DNA of 64,000 bases, taken from contig NZ_CP107880.1 in the NCBI RefSeq assembly GCF_036013745.1, forward strand, positions 9,796,001 through 9,860,000. Direction: 5' to 3'. Below, in pieces: positions 60,825-64,000 of the stretch (positions are counted from its first letter, which is position 1; each line of letters opens with the position of its first letter). This DNA is from Streptomyces sp. NBC_00483. GTDB lineage: Bacteria > Actinomycetota > Actinomycetes > Streptomycetales > Streptomycetaceae. The notes below the pieces were generated by a model. That model saw only the letters and a list, made by a program, of their open reading frames with translations. It searched no databases and was not told where the DNA came from. A program made the position numbers and the translations under genes.

Positions 60825-62126
60825 TCAGGACTTCCGCTCGTCCACGATCCGCCTGATCTTCCCCACCGACCGCTCGAGCGACTCCGGCTCCACGATCTCC
60901 ACGGCCACCGACACCCCCACCCCGTCCTTCATCCCGGCCGCGATGGCGCGCGCCGCAGCCTCCCGCTCCTGAGACGTCGCGTCGGGCCGGGCCTCGGCGC
61001 GCACGGTGAGCGCGTCCATGCGGCCCTCGCGAGTGAGGCGGAGCTGGAAGTGCGGGGCGACGCCGGGTGTGCGCAGCACGATCTCCTCGACCTGCGTGGG
61101 AAACAGGTTCACGCCCCGCAGGATCACCATGTCGTCACTGCGCCCGGTGATCTTCTCCATGCGCCGGAACGCCGGCCGCGCCGTCCCCGGCAGCAGCCGC
61201 GTCAGGTCCCGCGTCCGGTACCGGACCACCGGCATCGCCTGCTTGGTCAGCGAGGTGAAGACCAGTTCGCCGTGCTCGCCCTCCGGCAGCACCTCACCCG
61301 TGATCGGGTCGACGATCTCCGGGTAGAACTGGTCCTCCCAGATGTGCAGCCCGTCCTTGGTCTCCACGGCTTCTTGAGCCACGCCAGGGCCCATGACCTC
61401 CGACAGACCGTAGATGTCGACCGCGTCGATCCCCGCCCGCTCCTCGATCTCGCGCCGCATCTCCTCGGTCCACGGCTCCGCGCCGAAGATCCCGATCTTC
61501 AGAGAGCTGGTGCGCGGATCGACGCCCTGGCGCTCGAACTCGTCGAGGAGCGTGAGCATGTACGAGGGCGTCACCATGATGATCTCGGGCTTCAGGTCCA
61601 GGATCAGCCGCACCTGGCGCGACGTCATGCCACCGGACGCCGGAATCACCGTGCACCCGAGCCGCTCCGCCCCGTAGTGCGCGCCGAGCCCGCCGGTGAA
61701 CAGGCCGTATCCGTACGCCACATGGACCTTGTGCCCCGGCCTGCCGCCCGCCGCGCGGATCGCCCGCGCCACCATGTCCGACCACATCGACAGATCGGCC
61801 TCGGTGTACCCGACGACCGTGGGCAGCCCCGTCGTGCCGCTCGACGCGTGCAGCCGCCGCACCTCGCTCTGCTCCACGGCGAACATCCCGAAGGGATAGT
61901 TGTCCCGCAGGTCCGCCTTGGTCGTGAACGGGAAGCGCCCCAGGTCCGCCAACGTGCGGCAGTCCTCGGGCCGCACCCCCGCCTTGTCGAACGCCTCCCG
62001 GTAGAACGGCACCCGCTCGTACACCCGGTGCAGCGTCGAGCGCAGCCGCTCCAGCTGCAGCGCGCGCAGCTCGTCCGCGCCGAGCCGCTCGCCCTCGTCC
62101 CGCCAGTCCGTCGCCATCGACGCCAT
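60825..62126 (-). CDS. paaK: Phenylacetate-CoA ligase
   Basis: 433 residues, the standard PaaK length. VPFYREAFDKAGVRPEDC and FPFTTKADLRDNYPFGMFA at the N-terminus are typical. RLHASSGTTGLPTVVGYT is the PaaK nucleotide motif. YGLSEVMGPGVAQEA and the C-terminal GRSDDMVILRGVNLFPTQVEE (in part: DMVILRGVN) are also diagnostic. It converts phenylacetate to phenylacetyl-CoA. GGGAGAG lies 6 bases before ATG 62126. The rest of the paa genes are not in this window, so it is an isolated copy. A PaaR-like palindrome precedes it. Confidence 0.95.
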   Translation of the reverse strand: MASMATDWRDEGERLGADELRALQLERLRSTLHRVYERVPFYREAFDKAGVRPEDCRTLADLGRFPFTTKADLRDNYPFGMFAVEQSEVRRLHASSGTTGLPTVVGYTEADLSMWSDMVARAIRAAGGRPGHKVHVAYGYGLFTGGLGAHYGAERLGCTVIPASGGMTSRQVRLILDLKPEIIMVTPSYMLTLLDEFERQGVDPRTSSLKIGIFGAEPWTEEMRREIEERAGIDAVDIYGLSEVMGPGVAQEAVETKDGLHIWEDQFYPEIVDPITGEVLPEGEHGELVFTSLTKQAMPVVRYRTRDLTRLLPGTARPAFRRMEKITGRSDDMVILRGVNLFPTQVEEIVLRTPGVAPHFQLRLTREGRMDALTVRAEARPDATSQEREAAARAIAAGMKDGVGVSVAVEIVEPESLERSVGKIRRIVDERKS

Positions 62127-62149
62127 CGCACGCTCTCCCGAAACTCCCG

Positions 62150-62163
62150 ACCGATCATTCGGT
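62150..62163. promoter_or_regulatory. PaaR-like operator ACCGA-TCAT-TCGGT upstream of paaK
   Basis: A perfect 5-4-5 inverted repeat lies 24 bases upstream of the paaK ATG. Its ACCG...CGGT ends match the palindromes bound by TetR-type PaaR repressors of phenylacetate operons in Corynebacterium and proteobacteria. No PaaR gene is adjacent, so control would be in trans. Confidence 0.55.
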
Positions 62164-62234
62164 TGCCCTGCTGTCGATCAGTAATTCAAGGAGTGACCGC
62201 AGTCGTCAAGACATGCGACGCTCCGGTTCGGGTG

Positions 62235-63023
62235 TCAGCGGGTGGCCGGGGGCTCCCAGACGTACGGCGTGGTGGTCCCGAGCGCCACGAACCCCAGGCG
62301 CTCCAGGATCGGCCGGCTGTACGGCGTCGCGTCCACCTGGACGTACGCGAATCCGCGCTCGGCGGCGATGCGGACGCGGAACGCGACGAGCGAGCGGTAG
62401 ATCCCGCGACCACGCCACTCGGGCACCGTGCCGCCGCCCCACAGGCTCGCGAAGGCCGTCCCCGGATGCAGCTCCATGCGGGCGGCGCTCACCGGCTCGT
62501 CGCCGTGCAGCGCCACGACCGCGGGGACCGTGTCCGGGTCCTGGGCCAGTTGGGTCCGAAGCTGGTGGCCGATGACCGAGCGGCCGGAGTCGAAGGCCTG
62601 CTCGTGCACCCGCTCCACCAGCTCGACCTGCTCCTCATCGGTGACCGGGAGCAGCCGGATCCCTTCGGGCGGCGCGGTGTCGACAGGCAGCGCGGCCGTC
62701 TCCGCGACGAGCAGCGTCTCCGGCTCCTCCGGTACGAACCCGGCGGCCTTGAGCCGGTCGGGAAGGTCGGAGGGGCGGTCGTGCGCGTACGTCTTCCACT
62801 CGAAACTCCGGCCCAACTCGCCGAAGAAGTCGACCTGTTCGGCGATCGCCGCGTCGGCGGAATCCTCGTCGAGGCTCGACCACAGCACCCCGTTCCACCC
62901 CGCCGCCGGGCCGACATGGCGCACGACGGCGCCGACGCGCTCGACCCGCGCCCCGGGCTCGTCGGGCCCCGCCTCGCGCCGCATCTGCTGATCGAACAGG
63001 TCTCTGACCGTTGCGTGATTCAT
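62235..63023 (-). CDS. GNAT-family N-acetyltransferase
   Basis: 262 residues. The first 130 form a degenerate GNAT-like half (EWKTYAHDRPSDLPDRLKAAGF). The second half carries the acetyl-CoA motif A, GGGTVPEWRGRGIYRSLVAFRVRIAAERGFAYVQVDATPYSRPILERLGF, quoted in part as PEWRGRGIYRSL. That gives a tandem-GNAT architecture with an active C-terminal domain. The acceptor is unknown. The start is ATG 63023; no strong ribosome site was seen. It is divergent from the VOC gene. Confidence 0.88.
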   Translation of the reverse strand: MNHATVRDLFDQQMRREAGPDEPGARVERVGAVVRHVGPAAGWNGVLWSSLDEDSADAAIAEQVDFFGELGRSFEWKTYAHDRPSDLPDRLKAAGFVPEEPETLLVAETAALPVDTAPPEGIRLLPVTDEEQVELVERVHEQAFDSGRSVIGHQLRTQLAQDPDTVPAVVALHGDEPVSAARMELHPGTAFASLWGGGTVPEWRGRGIYRSLVAFRVRIAAERGFAYVQVDATPYSRPILERLGFVALGTTTPYVWEPPATR

Positions 63024-63107
63024 GCGCGAACTTCAGCACCGGGGCGACGGCCGGGCAACCGAGATAAATCCGACCGTGCCATGGAACGCCCTTGCTATGG
63101 TGCGCCG

Positions 63108-63497
63108 ATGACATCGATCAAGAAGGTCCAGATCACCTTCGACTGCGCGGAGCCCGTGCGGGTCGCCCGTTTCTGGTGCGAGGTACTCGGATACGTCATG
63201 CCGCCCGGGGCCGACGAGGACGAGGCGTGGTCCGCCTGCGCCGACCCCCAGGGCGAGGGGCCCCGCTTCTTCTTCCAGCGCGTTCCGGAGGGGAAGGTCG
63301 TCAAGAACCGGGTGCACGTCGACGTGCGGGCCGGGGCCGGCCTCGTCGGCGACGAGCGGCTCGCGGTGCTCGAAGCCGAGGCCGAGCGCCTGTACAAGCT
63401 CGGCGCGACGCACGTCCTGACGCAGCGCGCCGACGAGGAGAACGAGTCCTGCATCACGCTGCAGGACATCGAGGGCAACGAGTTCTGCCTCGACTGA
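63108..63497 (+). CDS. VOC-family (glyoxalase-like) protein
   Basis: 129 residues. KVQITFDCAEPVRVARFWCEVLGY starts the fold, NRVHVDVRAGAG is the second half, and LQDIEGNEFCLD is the family's C-terminal ending. His in VHVDV is a metal-ligand candidate. The group ('glyoxalase-like domain', small Streptomyces proteins) has no fixed activity. TATGGT 7 bases before the ATG may be the -10, giving a leaderless or near-leaderless transcript. A shared hairpin follows. Confidence 0.88.
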   Translation: MTSIKKVQITFDCAEPVRVARFWCEVLGYVMPPGADEDEAWSACADPQGEGPRFFFQRVPEGKVVKNRVHVDVRAGAGLVGDERLAVLEAEAERLYKLGATHVLTQRADEENESCITLQDIEGNEFCLD

Positions 63498-63516
63498 GCC
63501 CCCTTGCGGAGGGGGC
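63498..63516. terminator. Bidirectional terminator GCCCCCT-N5-AGGGGGC
   Basis: A perfect 7-5-7 stem fills the whole 19-base gap between the VOC stop and the stop of the convergent acyl-CoA ligase. Confidence 0.75.
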
Positions 63517-64000
63517 CTACGCGTTCCCCTCCGCCGCCACCGACCGCGCCCACCGGTAGTCCGCCTTGCCGCTCGGCGAGCGCTGGATGGTGTCCGTCAC
63601 CACCAGCTGGCGGGGGATCTTGTAACCGGCGAGGTGGCTGCGGCAGTGCGTCTGGACGGTGTCCAGGGTCAGCGGGTCCGCCCCGGCCATGAGTTGGACG
63701 ACGGCCGCCACATGGTTGCCCCACTTCTCGTCCGGCACGCCGGCCACCAGCGCGTCGTAGATGTCCGGGTGGGACTTGAGTGCCTGCTCGACCTCCTCCG
63801 GGTACACCTTCTCGCCGCCCGTGTTGATGCACTGCGAGCCGCGCCCGAGGACCGTGACGATGCCCTGCTCGTCGACCGTCGCCATGTCACCGAGCAGTAC
63901 CCAGCGCTCGTCGCCCTTCTGGAAGAACGTCTCGGCGGTCTTCGCGGGGTCGTTGTAGTAGCCGAGCGGTACGTGCCCGCGCTGCGCGATCCGCCCCACC
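63517..64000 (-). CDS. Acyl-CoA ligase, C-terminal part, cut by the window edge
   Basis: The last 160 or so residues of an ANL enzyme; the frame is open to the right edge and the A3 to A7 motifs lie beyond it. GYYNDPAKTAETFF and VLLGDMATVDEQG precede GRGSQCINTGGEKVYPEEVEQALKSHPDI (in part: INTGGEKVYPEEVE), and the catalytic Lys sits in SPSGKADYRW. The INTGGEKVYPEEVE form recalls actinobacterial FadD enzymes for steroid or branched substrates. The start visible at 63999 is only internal. Confidence 0.85.
   Translation of the reverse strand, partial: VGRIAQRGHVPLGYYNDPAKTAETFFQKGDERWVLLGDMATVDEQGIVTVLGRGSQCINTGGEKVYPEEVEQALKSHPDIYDALVAGVPDEKWGNHVAAVVQLMAGADPLTLDTVQTHCRSHLAGYKIPRQLVVTDTIQRSPSGKADYRWARSVAAEGNA

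Noticed and set aside
61050..63107. Long plus-strand open frame over paaK and the GNAT gene, in frame with the VOC gene
   Set aside because: The VOC fold begins only at 63108; the upstream part is antisense to paaK and shows no motif.

Overview
The window is high-GC actinobacterial DNA that looks like a Streptomyces chromosome. The signs are extreme third-position GC bias, frequent GTG starts, ATGA/GTGA gene overlaps, probably leaderless regulator genes, a mycofactocin locus, F420-type luciferase-like oxidoreductases, ANTAR and PadR regulators, and a copy of a GC-rich intergenic repeat familiar from Streptomyces. I saw no rRNA or tRNA gene, CRISPR array, phage or intact insertion sequence. 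All calls come from reading sequence and motifs by eye; no database search was run.

Layout. 0-3.3 kb: the 3' part of a mycofactocin operon (mftD partial, mftE, mftF), overlapped convergently by a membrane protein gene. 4.2-10 kb: an F420-type oxidoreductase, a MarR/MFS divergent pair, an ANTAR protein, and a TetR regulator divergent from an unusual membrane protein that carries a carboxypeptidase-regulatory-like tail. 10-13.1 kb: a SelA-like PLP enzyme with an N-terminal hexapeptide repeat, then an ArsR-family metal sensor divergent from an MFS exporter with a His-rich tail, with a perfect 16-2-16 inverted repeat between them. 13.1-16.4 kb: cell-surface genes (class F-like sortase, D,D-carboxypeptidase, secreted protein) and a cyclic-nucleotide-binding-fold protein.

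16.4-33 kb is rich in acyl-CoA and redox metabolism. It holds etfBA, a TetR regulator flanked by four copies of a GGYACTNAGTGYC-like box, a Zn-ribbon/OB-fold protein, a two-subunit molybdenum hydroxylase of the isoquinoline 1-oxidoreductase type, PadR and TetR regulators, and a catabolic block. That block contains an epoxide-hydrolase-like enzyme, an MHS transporter, an enoyl-CoA hydratase, an acyl-CoA ligase, an SDR, a HAD phosphatase, an ACAD10/11-like dehydrogenase and a second SDR. TTGA/TTCAA operator-like motifs at 25.5 kb and 29.5 kb tie the block together as a possible regulon.

33-44.5 kb is a mixed stress and housekeeping segment. It holds small regulators, DUF488, HdeD, a second membrane protein of the family seen at 8.7 kb, a stand-alone receiver domain, a 52-residue protein, VOC, a PoxB-like ThDP enzyme, a CDF transporter, a small hydrophobic protein, an F420-type oxidoreductase paired with an enolase-superfamily enzyme, and a Cys-rich DUF326-like protein. 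44.6-64 kb alternates lipid/CoA enzymes (acyl-CoA dehydrogenase, nitronate monooxygenase-like enzyme, three full acyl-CoA ligases including paaK, and a partial one at the right edge) with a Ser/Thr kinase carrying eight exactly periodic TPR-like repeats, a phytoene-dehydrogenase-like flavoprotein, an exported serine hydrolase and an exported penicillin-acylase-type Ntn hydrolase.

The most promising leads are the 16.4-19.6 kb etf/TetR/Zn-ribbon unit with its four boxes, the 24.5-33 kb regulon that pairs separate HAD, epoxide-hydrolase and ACAD10/11 modules, the ArsR/His-tail exporter switch, and the repeat-bearing SelA-like protein.
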